Origin: Reyranella sp.
GTDB taxonomy: Bacteria; Pseudomonadota; Alphaproteobacteria; Reyranellales; Reyranellaceae
NCBI RefSeq assembly: GCF_004297405.1
Contig: NZ_SCVC01000007.1
Coordinates: forward strand, 1-64,000
Direction of reading: 5' to 3'
DNA: 64,000 bases
A program made the translations under genes and the position numbers. This document shows, in pieces, positions 37,735-46,522 of this stretch. The stretch's first letter is position 1. Every line of letters starts with the position of its first letter. The notes beneath the pieces are model-generated. The model made no database searches and was not told where the DNA came from. It saw only the letters and a program-made list of their open reading frames with translations.

Positions 37735-38492
37735 TCGACATCCAGGGGCTCGGCCTCACCTTTGAACGCGATGGTCGGCGCACCGAAGTGTTGCGCGGGC
37801 TCGATCTCGCCATTCCCCGCGGCGCGTTCGTCGCCATCGTCGGAGCTTCCGGCGTCGGCAAGTCGACTTTGTTGCGCGTGCTGATCGGTCTGGCCCAGGC
37901 GAGCGCCGGCAAGGTGACGCTCGACACGCATTCTGCGCAGCGCCAGCCGGTCGCGCTGGTGTTCCAGGATTCACGCCTGCTGCCGTGGCGGCGCGTGATC
38001 GACAATGTCGCCTTCGGCCTCGAAGGACGTGGCCTCTCGCGGCGTGACCGCCATGCCAAGGCGCTCGACGCGCTCGGCATCGTGGGTCTCGCTCATCTCG
38101 CCCGCCGCTGGCCGCACCAGCTTTCGGGTGGTCAGCGTCAGCGCGTGGCGTTGGCCCGCGCGCTCGCCGTCGAGCCCGAGGTGCTGCTGATGGACGAACC
38201 CTTCTCCGCCCTCGACGCCATCTCGCGCGAGAGCCTGCAGGATGAACTCACCCGCATCTGGCAGGTGACGGGCAAGACCATCCTGTTCGTCACGCACGAC
38301 ATCGAGGAGGCGACCTATCTCGCCGACCGCGTCGTCGTACTGGCCGGAGCTCCTGGCCGCGCCGTCGCCGACCATGCGATCGACACGCCACGGCCGCGTC
38401 GCCGCGATGACGACGCGGATGCCGCCATCGTGGCTGACGTCCGCCGCCATCTCGGCAGCAGCAAAGGCGCCGTGCTCGCCGAGGCTGCCTGA
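37722..38492 (+). CDS. ABC transporter ATP-binding protein, NitT/TauT (SsuB-like) type
   Basis: Cytoplasmic ATPase of 256 residues. ATG at 37722 (MESVIDIQGLGLTFERDG) overlaps the end of the permease gene; the open frame further up is the permease in another frame. Walker A is VGASGVGKSTLLRV, the signature is LSGGQRQRVALARALA, and Walker B is VLLMDEPFSALDA, followed by the switch His in ILFVTHDIEEAT. It completes the transporter begun at 35879. Confidence 0.95.
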   Translation: MESVIDIQGLGLTFERDGRRTEVLRGLDLAIPRGAFVAIVGASGVGKSTLLRVLIGLAQASAGKVTLDTHSAQRQPVALVFQDSRLLPWRRVIDNVAFGLEGRGLSRRDRHAKALDALGIVGLAHLARRWPHQLSGGQRQRVALARALAVEPEVLLMDEPFSALDAISRESLQDELTRIWQVTGKTILFVTHDIEEATYLADRVVVLAGAPGRAVADHAIDTPRPRRRDDDADAAIVADVRRHLGSSKGAVLAEAA

Positions 38493-38495
38493 GCG

Positions 38496-39707
38496 TTACC
38501 CGATCGCGCGGGCAGTGCGCAGTTTGTCGATCTCGTCGCTGGCGTAACCCAGTTCGGACAGCACTTCGTCGGTATGCACGCCATAGTCGGGGCCCGGCCC
38601 CGGTGTCGCCGGCTCGGGCGCAAAGGAGAGACGAATGGGGGCGGAGATGGTGCGCGGCATATCAGCCTGTGCGCTCGCCACGACTGCGCCATTCGCCACG
38701 GCCTGCTCATCGTCAGGCACATCTCGCAGGATACCGAGTAACCCGAAGGTGATCTCGTGACGGCGCAGCCGTTCGCGCCAGTCGAGCCACGGCCGGCTGG
38801 CGAACACCGGATCGAGGAGCGCGGCCAGTTCGTGCGCGTGTGCGCGTCGGCTCTCCAGAGTCTTGAAGCGCGGATCGTCCAGGAGGTCGGTGCGCTCCAT
38901 CGCCTTGCAGAGCTCGGGCCAGAGCTTGTCTTCACGCACGATGGTGAGCTGAATCCAGCGGCCATCTGACGTGCGGTACTGATTGGCCAGAGCGCTTCTT
39001 GGCTTGTTGCGTGGTGGACGCGGCGCCACGAAGGAACCGAGGAGCGCGCCCTGTGCCAGGATGGCGTTGGACCAAAGGCCGCTCGCATGCAGCGAGGTGC
39101 CGACCTCGCTGCCCTCGCCGGTGCGTTCACGGTGCAGCAAAGCCATGGTGACGGCGGCGAAGAGGTTCATGCCCGTCATCTGGTCGCCCTGCGCAGGCAG
39201 GGAGAAAGCCGGCGGCCCACCTTCGTAGGTCAGGCCATCGAGTAGTCCGGACCGTGCGAAAAACGCCGTCGAGTCGAAGCCCGGCTGCTCGGCGTCGGGG
39301 CCGCTCTCGCCGTAGCCTGTCATCGACGCATAGATCAGTCGCGGATTGACGTGCTTCACGTCGGCATAGCGCATGCGCAATCGTTCGCGGACCTTCAAAG
39401 GAAAGTTCACGACCATGATATCGGCGGTCGCGAGCAGCCGGTCGAAGGCTGCGCGGCCATCGGGATGCTTGAGGTCGAGCACGACCGAGCGCTTGTTGCG
39501 ATTCACGAGGTGCCAGCAGAAATTGACCGGATGCTGTGGAACCGAGTGGGCCTGACCGAGCTTGCGCTGGGGGTCGCCCTCGCCGGGCGGCTCGATCTTG
39601 ATGACCTCCGCGCCGTAATCCCCCATCACTGTTGTGGCCACTGGACCAGCGATGAAACTCGCCAGATCCAGTACCCGAAGACCTTGCAGCGGCAACTGCC
39701 CGCTCAT
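38496..39707 (-). CDS. CaiB/BaiF (family III) CoA transferase
   Basis: Transfers CoA between carboxylic acids through an enzyme-bound anhydride. At 403 residues it is full length. The N-terminus LQGLRVLDLASFIAGPVATT, then DYGAEVIKIEPPGEGDPQR, is standard. The catalytic aspartate is Asp145 in QPGFDSTAFFARSG. RTSDGRWIQLTI and DPRFKTLESR are further family marks. AAGGA precedes the ATG. Converges with the NitT-type transporter operon. Donor and acceptor acids cannot be inferred. Confidence 0.92.
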   Translation of the reverse strand: MSGQLPLQGLRVLDLASFIAGPVATTVMGDYGAEVIKIEPPGEGDPQRKLGQAHSVPQHPVNFCWHLVNRNKRSVVLDLKHPDGRAAFDRLLATADIMVVNFPLKVRERLRMRYADVKHVNPRLIYASMTGYGESGPDAEQPGFDSTAFFARSGLLDGLTYEGGPPAFSLPAQGDQMTGMNLFAAVTMALLHRERTGEGSEVGTSLHASGLWSNAILAQGALLGSFVAPRPPRNKPRSALANQYRTSDGRWIQLTIVREDKLWPELCKAMERTDLLDDPRFKTLESRRAHAHELAALLDPVFASRPWLDWRERLRRHEITFGLLGILRDVPDDEQAVANGAVVASAQADMPRTISAPIRLSFAPEPATPGPGPDYGVHTDEVLSELGYASDEIDKLRTARAIG

Positions 39708-39767
39708 TGATGTTTTCCTTTCGAACGCCTACACCCCAGCCTACCCCCGCGGAGCGCCTTCACGTCA

Positions 39768-40937
39768 ATGGCCAGCACGTATCGTAATATTTGGCTGACC
39801 GGCGCCTTTCTCCTGGCGGTTGGTCTCGTCGCCGTAGCGCTGCAATCGGCGGTGTGGGCGTGCGTTGCTGCGGCTCTCCTCGCCATTACGGGCGTCGTCC
39901 TGTTCCGGGGCAATCGCTGGCGCACTGGCGCGTTGCTGGTGGCCGCCGTTTCGATCAGCCTCGCGCTCCTCGATGCGTTCGCGGGTATCATTTCTCCGAC
40001 GCCCATGGGCCGCGGCCTGGTGCGGATGACTGATCCGAAGTGGTGGCCGCCCTCCGATCCGATCCTTGGCTTCCGGCCCAAGCCCGATTCGACCGTCATC
40101 GCGACCGCGACCTTCGGCGACGAGCCGGTCTATCGGGTCAGTTACCACTTCGACGCGACAGCGGCGCGCGTGACGCCGACTGCCGAGTCCGACGCCGACA
40201 CTTATCTCTTCCTCGGCGATTCGTTCATTTTCGGTCAGGGGCTGGCCGACGATCAGGCGCTCGCAGCGCAGTTCACGAAGCTGAGCAATCTCAAAGTGCA
40301 GGGCGTCAATCTCGGCGTGCCGGGATATGCGCCGAACCATCTGATCCGCCTCTTCGAAGCGGGCTTGCTCGATCGCTACAAGGACAAGAAGGTCAAGGCG
40401 GTTGTGACCTGGATCATCCCGGCCCAGCTTGCGCGCACCACCGGCGACGGCGGGTGGCTCGGCACTTCACCGCGCTACGTGCTGGAAAATGGCGTGCTGC
40501 GCTGGACGGGCTCGTTCAACGAGTATCGCTGGCGCAATCCCATTGCCGGCGCGAAGTATCTGCTCGGCCAGCAGTTCACCTTCATCGACGCTATCGGCAT
40601 GCGCCAGCGTCAGGAAGAGCAAAGCGAACTGTTCGTGGCCATGATGGCGCGACTGCAATCGTTTGCACGCGAGAAGTTCAATGCTCCTTTGGTGATCGTC
40701 TATTCCTGGCCAGACGAGAAATCACAGGTGGAGGTTGGCGATACGGGCGTTGCGCATTCCATCCTGCTCTCGACGCTTAGCCGTGTACGCGCGCTCAACG
40801 CACCGATGATCCGTGTCGATACGCTGACCGACAGGATGGACTCGGCGAAGATCATGATCCCGCACGACGGTCATCCGAACGCTTTTACGAACGAGCTCGT
40901 TGCACGAGCCGTGAGCCGGAAACTCAAGTTACCCTGA
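39768..40937 (+). CDS. Membrane-anchored SGNH/GDSL-like hydrolase domain protein
   Basis: A 389-residue protein with about three hydrophobic segments in the first 75 residues and a predicted periplasmic domain after them. SGNH marks: block I FLGDSFIFGQG with Ser152 as nucleophile, block II near LGVPGYAPNHLIRLFE, and block V HDGHPNAFTN with Asp367 and His369. Such domains in membrane proteins often remove or add acetyl groups on surface polysaccharide or lipids. No glycan genes are adjacent, so the substrate is open. It diverges from the CoA transferase gene. Specific family not recognised. Confidence 0.75.
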   Translation: MASTYRNIWLTGAFLLAVGLVAVALQSAVWACVAAALLAITGVVLFRGNRWRTGALLVAAVSISLALLDAFAGIISPTPMGRGLVRMTDPKWWPPSDPILGFRPKPDSTVIATATFGDEPVYRVSYHFDATAARVTPTAESDADTYLFLGDSFIFGQGLADDQALAAQFTKLSNLKVQGVNLGVPGYAPNHLIRLFEAGLLDRYKDKKVKAVVTWIIPAQLARTTGDGGWLGTSPRYVLENGVLRWTGSFNEYRWRNPIAGAKYLLGQQFTFIDAIGMRQRQEEQSELFVAMMARLQSFAREKFNAPLVIVYSWPDEKSQVEVGDTGVAHSILLSTLSRVRALNAPMIRVDTLTDRMDSAKIMIPHDGHPNAFTNELVARAVSRKLKLP

Positions 40938-41045
40938 GTCCGTCTGTTCTAATTGACAGTCGAACTGCAATCCCTGAGCTTGTCGCTAACAAGAATACTC
41001 GCCCAAGCGGGTAATTGAGGAAACGACTCGGAGGGATGTAGGCAG

Positions 41046-42872
41046 GTGAGCCACCTGGCGCCTATGCGCGTGCCCAATCGGCCGAAACCAGCAGTGTGCG
41101 TCGAGCGTCGAGCCGATGGCACGCTCGTGCTTTCTGCCGGCCAGGCACTTACAGAGAATCTGCCGTTGATGATCGATTGGCTGGAACGCGCCGCGCTTCT
41201 CCGGCCCGATGTCACTTTCCTTGCGGAGCGCCGCGGCCCGGCCCGTACCTGGAAGCATCTTTCCTATGCCGAGGCTTGGGCCAAGACGGGGGCAATCGCG
41301 TCCTGGCTGATCGCTCAGGGTTACGGTCCCGACTCAGCACCCGTCGCGATCCTGTCGGACAACAGCCTGGAGAATGCGCTCTTTCTCTTCGGCGCCTTGC
41401 GAGGAGGTGCCACCGTAGCGTCGATCTCACCCGGCTATTCGCAGACAGCCGACCTCGCGCGCCTCGATCATGCGCTCGGCATTGTCGAACCGGCGCTGGT
41501 CTTCGCCCAAGATTCAGAGGCTTATGCTGCTGCCCTCGATCGCGCCGAGCTAAGGGGCGCGCGGCTGGTCACGGTCGACGGCAGGCGAGGGGTTGCTTTT
41601 GCGGCACTCGCCACCTGCTCGATCGATGCTGCCGTTGCCGAGCGCCGCCAGCACATCACCGCCGCCACTCCCGCCAAGATCCTGCTGACGTCGGGCTCGA
41701 CGGGATCACCCAAGGGCGTGCTGAACACCCACGGCAATCTCGCTGCTTCGGCCGAGATGATCTATGCGGTGGGTGAACCGCTCGACGATCAATACGTCGC
41801 CGTCGCGCTGGACTGGCTGCCCTGGCATCACACCTGGGGCGGCAACGCCGTTCTCGGCAGCATCGTGCGCATCGCGGGATCGCTCTTCATCGATAGTGGC
41901 CGGCCAGTCGACGGTCGCTTTCAGGAAACGCTCGAGAACCTGCGCGAGCTTTCGCCGTCGAGCTTCGCCACCGTGCCGGCGGCCTTTCCCTTGCTGCTCG
42001 ATGCGCTGGAAAAGGACGCCGACCTGCGCGCCAAGTTCTTCAAGAACATGCAAAGCGTCGGTTATGGCGGCGCGCTGCTGCCACAGGAGAGCTTCGATCG
42101 GCTGCAGAGCATCGCCACGCGGCAGCTCGGCGAGCGGCTGCCGTTCGACTGCGGCTGGGGCATGACGGAAACGACCAGCACCGGCCTGATGGTCTACTGG
42201 AATGTCGATCGCACCGGTGTGCTCGGACTGCCGCAGCCCGGCATGCTGGCAAAGCTGGTGCCGGCCGGCGACCGTTACGAATTGCGCGTAAAGGGTCCGA
42301 ACGTCGCGCCCGGCTACTATCGCGATGCTGCGGCAACAGCCGCGGCTTTCGACGAAGAAGGCTTCTTTCGCACCGGCGATGCGGCGCGCTGGGTCGATGA
42401 AAGCCGGCCCGAGGCCGGTATCGCCTTTGCCGGCCGCCTGTCGGAGGAATTCAAACTGGCGTCGGGGACCTGGGTGCAGGCCACCACCTTGCGCAGCCAG
42501 CTCATCGATGCGCTGCAGCCTTACGTGCGCGATCTGGTGATTGCCGCGCCCGACAGGCCGTGGCTCGGCGCCCTGGTCTGGCTCGACGAGAAGGCCTGCC
42601 GCGAAGCGGGCGGTCCTGAACAGTGGCGGCCAGCGCTGGCGCGGCTGCTGGCGGTGTTCAATGGCCGGGCGGCCGGTTCCAGCACGCGTGTCCTGCGTCT
42701 GCTGCCGCTCCTGGCGCCGCCGTCCTCGGCCGACGGCGAAGTGACGGACAAGCGCTCGATCAACGGCCGTCGCGTTCTCGAAACCCGCGCAGCGGAGGTG
42801 GCGCGGCTCTACGCCGAGCCGGCCGATCCCGCGGCGATCACGTCGGCAATCCAAGCAGGAGGAAGCGCCTGA
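41046..42872 (+). CDS. Feruloyl-CoA synthase-like AMP-dependent acyl-CoA ligase
   Basis: ANL-family ligase of 608 residues that activates an aromatic or other carboxylic acid as CoA thioester. GTG at 41046 has GGAGGG about 10 nt upstream; ATG at 41064 is the alternative. The ATP loop is LLTSGSTGSPKGVLNTHGN, with SGSTGSPKG at about 216-224. The adenylate motif is CGWGMTETTSTG. The opening VERRADGTLVLSAGQALTEN and overall length match proteins annotated as feruloyl-CoA synthase. The usual C-terminal lysine motif is less clear. Its stop overlaps the start of a peptide-type ABC permease, suggesting that the operon imports and activates one compound class. Confidence 0.85.
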   Translation: MSHLAPMRVPNRPKPAVCVERRADGTLVLSAGQALTENLPLMIDWLERAALLRPDVTFLAERRGPARTWKHLSYAEAWAKTGAIASWLIAQGYGPDSAPVAILSDNSLENALFLFGALRGGATVASISPGYSQTADLARLDHALGIVEPALVFAQDSEAYAAALDRAELRGARLVTVDGRRGVAFAALATCSIDAAVAERRQHITAATPAKILLTSGSTGSPKGVLNTHGNLAASAEMIYAVGEPLDDQYVAVALDWLPWHHTWGGNAVLGSIVRIAGSLFIDSGRPVDGRFQETLENLRELSPSSFATVPAAFPLLLDALEKDADLRAKFFKNMQSVGYGGALLPQESFDRLQSIATRQLGERLPFDCGWGMTETTSTGLMVYWNVDRTGVLGLPQPGMLAKLVPAGDRYELRVKGPNVAPGYYRDAAATAAAFDEEGFFRTGDAARWVDESRPEAGIAFAGRLSEEFKLASGTWVQATTLRSQLIDALQPYVRDLVIAAPDRPWLGALVWLDEKACREAGGPEQWRPALARLLAVFNGRAAGSSTRVLRLLPLLAPPSSADGEVTDKRSINGRRVLETRAAEVARLYAEPADPAAITSAIQAGGSA

Positions 42873-43828
42873 TGCAGGCCTACATCATCCGCCGCGTGCT
42901 GGCGCTGATTCCGACCCTGATCTTCGCCAGCCTGATCGTGTTCATCACCGTGCGCCTGATCCCGGGCGACATCATCGACCTGATGCTGTCGAGCAACGAT
43001 ATCGGCGCCGACAAGAAGAGCCGCGAGCAGCTCGAGGCCGCGCTCGGTCTCAACCAGCCTGTCGTGACGCAATACTTCCGGTGGGTGGGCGCCATCCTGT
43101 TCGAAGGCAGCCTCGGCAAGTCGCTGTGGCAGAACACGCCGGTGATGGAGGAAATCCTGCATCGCCTGCCGATCACTTTCGAGCTGGGCATCATGGCGCT
43201 GATCGTGGCGCTGGTGGTCGGCATTCCGATCGGCGTCTACTCGGCCGTCGCGCAGGACACGATCGGCGATTACGTCACACGCTCCTTCGCCATCCTGGCG
43301 CTGGCTCTGCCGGGCTTCTGGGTCGGCACCCTGGTGATGGTCTTTCCTTCGATCTGGTGGGGCTGGTCGCCCGAGGTGAAATTTACGCCGTTCAGCCAGG
43401 ATCCGCTGAAGAACCTCGCCCAGATGGCGATCCCGGCGCTGATCCTCGGCAAGGCCTTCTCGGCCGTCACCATGCGCCTCACCCGCACGATGATGCTGGA
43501 GGTGATGCGTCAGGATTACATCCGCACCGCACTCGCCAAGGGACTGGCGCCACGCACCACCATCATCCGCCACGCGCTGCGCAATGCGTTGATCCCGGTG
43601 GTCACGCTGGTCGGGCTGCAGGCGCCGGTGCTGTTCGGTGGCGCCGTCATCATGGAGCAGATCTTCGTCATTCCCGGCATGGGCCTGCTGCTGCTCGAAG
43701 CGGTCGGCCAGCGCGACTATCCGATCATCACCGGCGTCTTCTTGATCGTCGGCGTCGCCGTCGTCTTCATCAACCTGCTGGTCGACCTCAGCTACGGGCT
43801 GCTCGATCCCAAGGTGAGGTACCGCTGA
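42872..43828 (+). CDS. ABC transporter permease, Dpp/Opp type (DppB-like)
   Basis: First membrane subunit of a dipeptide/oligopeptide-type importer, 318 residues. ATG at 42872 overlaps the ligase stop and has AGGAGG 9 nt upstream. The N-terminus MQAYIIRRVLALIPTLIFAS is the classic DppB start, followed by VRLIPGDIIDLML. The EAA loop is YIRTALAKGLAPRTTIIRHA then LRNALIPVVTLVG. About six membrane helices. The stop shares one base with the next start. Confidence 0.95.
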   Translation: MQAYIIRRVLALIPTLIFASLIVFITVRLIPGDIIDLMLSSNDIGADKKSREQLEAALGLNQPVVTQYFRWVGAILFEGSLGKSLWQNTPVMEEILHRLPITFELGIMALIVALVVGIPIGVYSAVAQDTIGDYVTRSFAILALALPGFWVGTLVMVFPSIWWGWSPEVKFTPFSQDPLKNLAQMAIPALILGKAFSAVTMRLTRTMMLEVMRQDYIRTALAKGLAPRTTIIRHALRNALIPVVTLVGLQAPVLFGGAVIMEQIFVIPGMGLLLLEAVGQRDYPIITGVFLIVGVAVVFINLLVDLSYGLLDPKVRYR

Positions 43829-44727
43829 TGGTTACCGTCGCCGAAACCACCGTCCAGGCGCCGCGCCGCAGGCCATCCAGCGGCACGCTCCACTTCATCG
43901 GCCGCCTGTTCCGGGACAAGCCGCTCGGCGCCTTCGGCTTCGTCATCTGCGCCATCTTCCTGTTCTGCGGGATTTTCGCCGATGTGCTGGCGCCTTACGG
44001 CTACAACCAGATCAGCCCGATCAACCGCCTGAAGCCGCCCAGCGAGAGGTTCTGGCTGGGCACCGACAATCTCGGCCGCGACATGCTCTCGCGCTGCCTT
44101 TATGGCGCGCAGCTCTCGGTGATCATCGGCCTGTCGGCGGCGGCGCTCGCCACCGTAGTTTCGGTCTTCATCGGCATCGTCTCGGGCTACCTCGGCGGCA
44201 AGTTCGACATGGTGATGCAGCGCTTTGTCGACGCCTGGATGAGCTTTCCCGACCTCATCATCCTGATCGTGGTGGTGTCGGTCGTGGGGCCGGGCATGGG
44301 GCCGGTGATCGTGCTGCTGGGGCTGCTCTACGGCATCGCCGGCAGCCGCATCATACGCGGCGCGGTGCTGTCGGTGCGCGAGAACGCCTACGTCCATGCT
44401 GCACAATCGACCGGCGCCTCGCTGCCGCGCATCCTGTGGCGGCACATCCTGCCCAACGTCATGGCGCCAGTGATCGTGCTTTTCACGACGCGCGTCGGCG
44501 CGGTGATCCTGGCCGAGTCGGGCCTGGCCTTCCTGGGTCTCGGCGTGCCGCCACCGGCGCCGACCTGGGGCGGCATGCTGTCGGGCTCGGGTCGCTCGTT
44601 CATGTATCTCGCGCCGTGGCTCGCTTTGGCACCCGGCCTCTGCATCACCATCGTGGTCTACGCCATCAACGTGTTCGGCGACGCGCTGCGCGATCTCCTG
44701 GATCCGCGCATGCGAGGCAGCCGCTGA
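43828..44727 (+). CDS. ABC transporter permease, Dpp/Opp type (DppC-like)
   Basis: Second membrane subunit, 299 residues. It begins with a cytoplasmic stretch (MVTVAETTVQAPRRRPSSG) and the OppC_N helix (GAFGFVICAIFLFCGIFADV). HWLGTD-type periplasmic motif appears as FWLGTDNLGRDMLSRCLYGA. The EAA loop is YVHAAQSTGASLPRILWRHI then LPNVMAPVIV. The end GDALRDLLDPRMRG is the standard DppC C-terminus. Confidence 0.95.
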   Translation: MVTVAETTVQAPRRRPSSGTLHFIGRLFRDKPLGAFGFVICAIFLFCGIFADVLAPYGYNQISPINRLKPPSERFWLGTDNLGRDMLSRCLYGAQLSVIIGLSAAALATVVSVFIGIVSGYLGGKFDMVMQRFVDAWMSFPDLIILIVVVSVVGPGMGPVIVLLGLLYGIAGSRIIRGAVLSVRENAYVHAAQSTGASLPRILWRHILPNVMAPVIVLFTTRVGAVILAESGLAFLGLGVPPPAPTWGGMLSGSGRSFMYLAPWLALAPGLCITIVVYAINVFGDALRDLLDPRMRGSR

Positions 44728-44770
44728 GGGAAAAAGAACGGAAACGGGGACTGGGAGGAAGAGGAAGAAG

Positions 44771-46480
44771 ATGAGAACACTGAAGAGCGCGCTCCTGGCG
44801 GGCGCGATGACGCTGGCGGGAATGACCGCCACCGGCAGTGCGGCGCGGGCCGAGAATGGCCAGAAGCCGCAATATGGTGGCTCGCTGGAGATCGGCACGG
44901 TCTATGTCACCCTGACCGCGCTTTCGTGGGATCCGGCCGACTTCAACTGGAAGCTCAACCACGACACCGGCATGTTCTACGAACAGCTCTTCGCCGGTGA
45001 TCTCTCCAAGAGCAAGAAAGCGGGCGGGCCCTACAACTTCGTGCCCGATGCCTGGCTGCCGACCGACGCCATCCGCGGCGAGCTGATCGAAAAGTGGGAG
45101 TGGAAGCAGGACCCGCTGCGCGTCGAGATGAAAGTACGCAAGGGCGTGACCTTCCCGGAGAAGCCGGGCGTCATGAAGAAGCGCGAGTTCACCTCCGATG
45201 ACATCGTCTTCACCTTCAACCGGCTGAACAAGAGTCCCAAGCGCCTGCTGGGCTACTTCGATCATGTCGAGAAGGTCGAAGCACCGGACAGCCACACCGT
45301 CGTCTTCTACATGAAGCACTACTTCGCTGAATGGGATTACCAGTTCGGCTGGGGCTACTACTCGGCGATCCATCCCAAGGAAGTGGTCGACGCTGGCGCC
45401 ACCAACTGGAAGAACGTCAACGGCACCGGGCCGTTCATGCTGACGGACTTCATCTCCGGTAACTCCAACACCTACACGAAGAACCCCGACTACTGGGGCC
45501 GGGAGATGATCGGCGGCCAGGAGTACAAGCTGCCGTTCGTCGACAAGGTGACCTATCGCACGATCAAGGATGAGGCGACTTATGTCACCGCGCTGCGCAC
45601 CGGCAAGCTCGACATGCTGGAGAACATCCGCTGGCAGAACGTCGAGTCATTGAAGAAGAGCGCACCTCAGCTCAAATGGAACCGCTGGCTGAACCAGTCC
45701 GGCACCTTCATGGCGATGCGGGTCGACGTCGACGGACCGTTCAAGGACATCCGTGTGCGCCGCGCGTTGAACTACGCCGTCAACAAGCAAGAGATCGTCA
45801 CGGCCTACTATAACGGCAATGCCGAACTCTTCGCCTATCCGCAGCATCCCGACTATGCCGGCTATTTCGAGCCGCTCGACAAGCAACCGGCCTCGGTTCA
45901 GGAGCTGTTCAAGTACGACCCCGCCAAGGCCAAGAAGCTGCTGGCCGAAGCAGGCTATCCCAAGGGCTTCACCACCAAGGTGCAGGTCTGCTCGTGCAAT
46001 GCCGACCATATGGACCTGCTGCCATTGGTGGCGGGCTATCTCGAGCAGGTCGGCGTGAAGCTTGAGCTCCAGCCCATGGAGTATGGCGCCTTCCTGTCGG
46101 CGATGAGTTCGCGGACCATGACGCCGGCCTACTTCATGAACAACGGCCACACCAACCCGATCACGACCATCCGCAAGAGCTTCGGCACGGGCCAGATGTG
46201 GAACCCGTCGGGCTGGTCCGATCCGGCCTTCGACAAAAAGATCGACGAAGTCTATCGCGAGCCCGACGAGGCCAAGCGCCAGAAGATGCTGCGCGAGATG
46301 ACGACCGAGATCATCGACAAGGCGCCCTATATCTGGCTGCCGATTCCCTACAACTACGCGGCATGGTGGCCGTGGGTGAAGAACTACGACGGCGAGCTGC
46401 GCGCCGGCGCGGTGCGCCCGGCGCCGATCTACGCCCGCATCTGGGTCGATCAGGAGATGAAGAAGAAGATGGGCTTCTAA
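44771..46480 (+). CDS. ABC transporter substrate-binding protein, SBP_bac_5 family (copy 1)
   Basis: Periplasmic binding protein of 569 residues, the size of DppA/OppA relatives. The signal peptide is MRTLKSALLAGAMTLAGMTA up to about residue 27 (SAARA). SBP_bac_5 marks include VRKGVTFPEKPGVMKKREFT followed by SDDIVFTFNRL, NGTGPFMLTDF, VRRALNYAVNKQEIV and YDPAKAKKLLAEAGYPKGF. The cluster has no peptidase, and the partner ligase suggests that the cargo is not a peptide. The neighbour at 46523 is a close paralogue. Confidence 0.93.
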   Translation: MRTLKSALLAGAMTLAGMTATGSAARAENGQKPQYGGSLEIGTVYVTLTALSWDPADFNWKLNHDTGMFYEQLFAGDLSKSKKAGGPYNFVPDAWLPTDAIRGELIEKWEWKQDPLRVEMKVRKGVTFPEKPGVMKKREFTSDDIVFTFNRLNKSPKRLLGYFDHVEKVEAPDSHTVVFYMKHYFAEWDYQFGWGYYSAIHPKEVVDAGATNWKNVNGTGPFMLTDFISGNSNTYTKNPDYWGREMIGGQEYKLPFVDKVTYRTIKDEATYVTALRTGKLDMLENIRWQNVESLKKSAPQLKWNRWLNQSGTFMAMRVDVDGPFKDIRVRRALNYAVNKQEIVTAYYNGNAELFAYPQHPDYAGYFEPLDKQPASVQELFKYDPAKAKKLLAEAGYPKGFTTKVQVCSCNADHMDLLPLVAGYLEQVGVKLELQPMEYGAFLSAMSSRTMTPAYFMNNGHTNPITTIRKSFGTGQMWNPSGWSDPAFDKKIDEVYREPDEAKRQKMLREMTTEIIDKAPYIWLPIPYNYAAWWPWVKNYDGELRAGAVRPAPIYARIWVDQEMKKKMGF

Positions 46481-46522
46481 CGATCCCCCCAAAACGGGGC
46501 GGACCATGAGAGGAGGACGCGT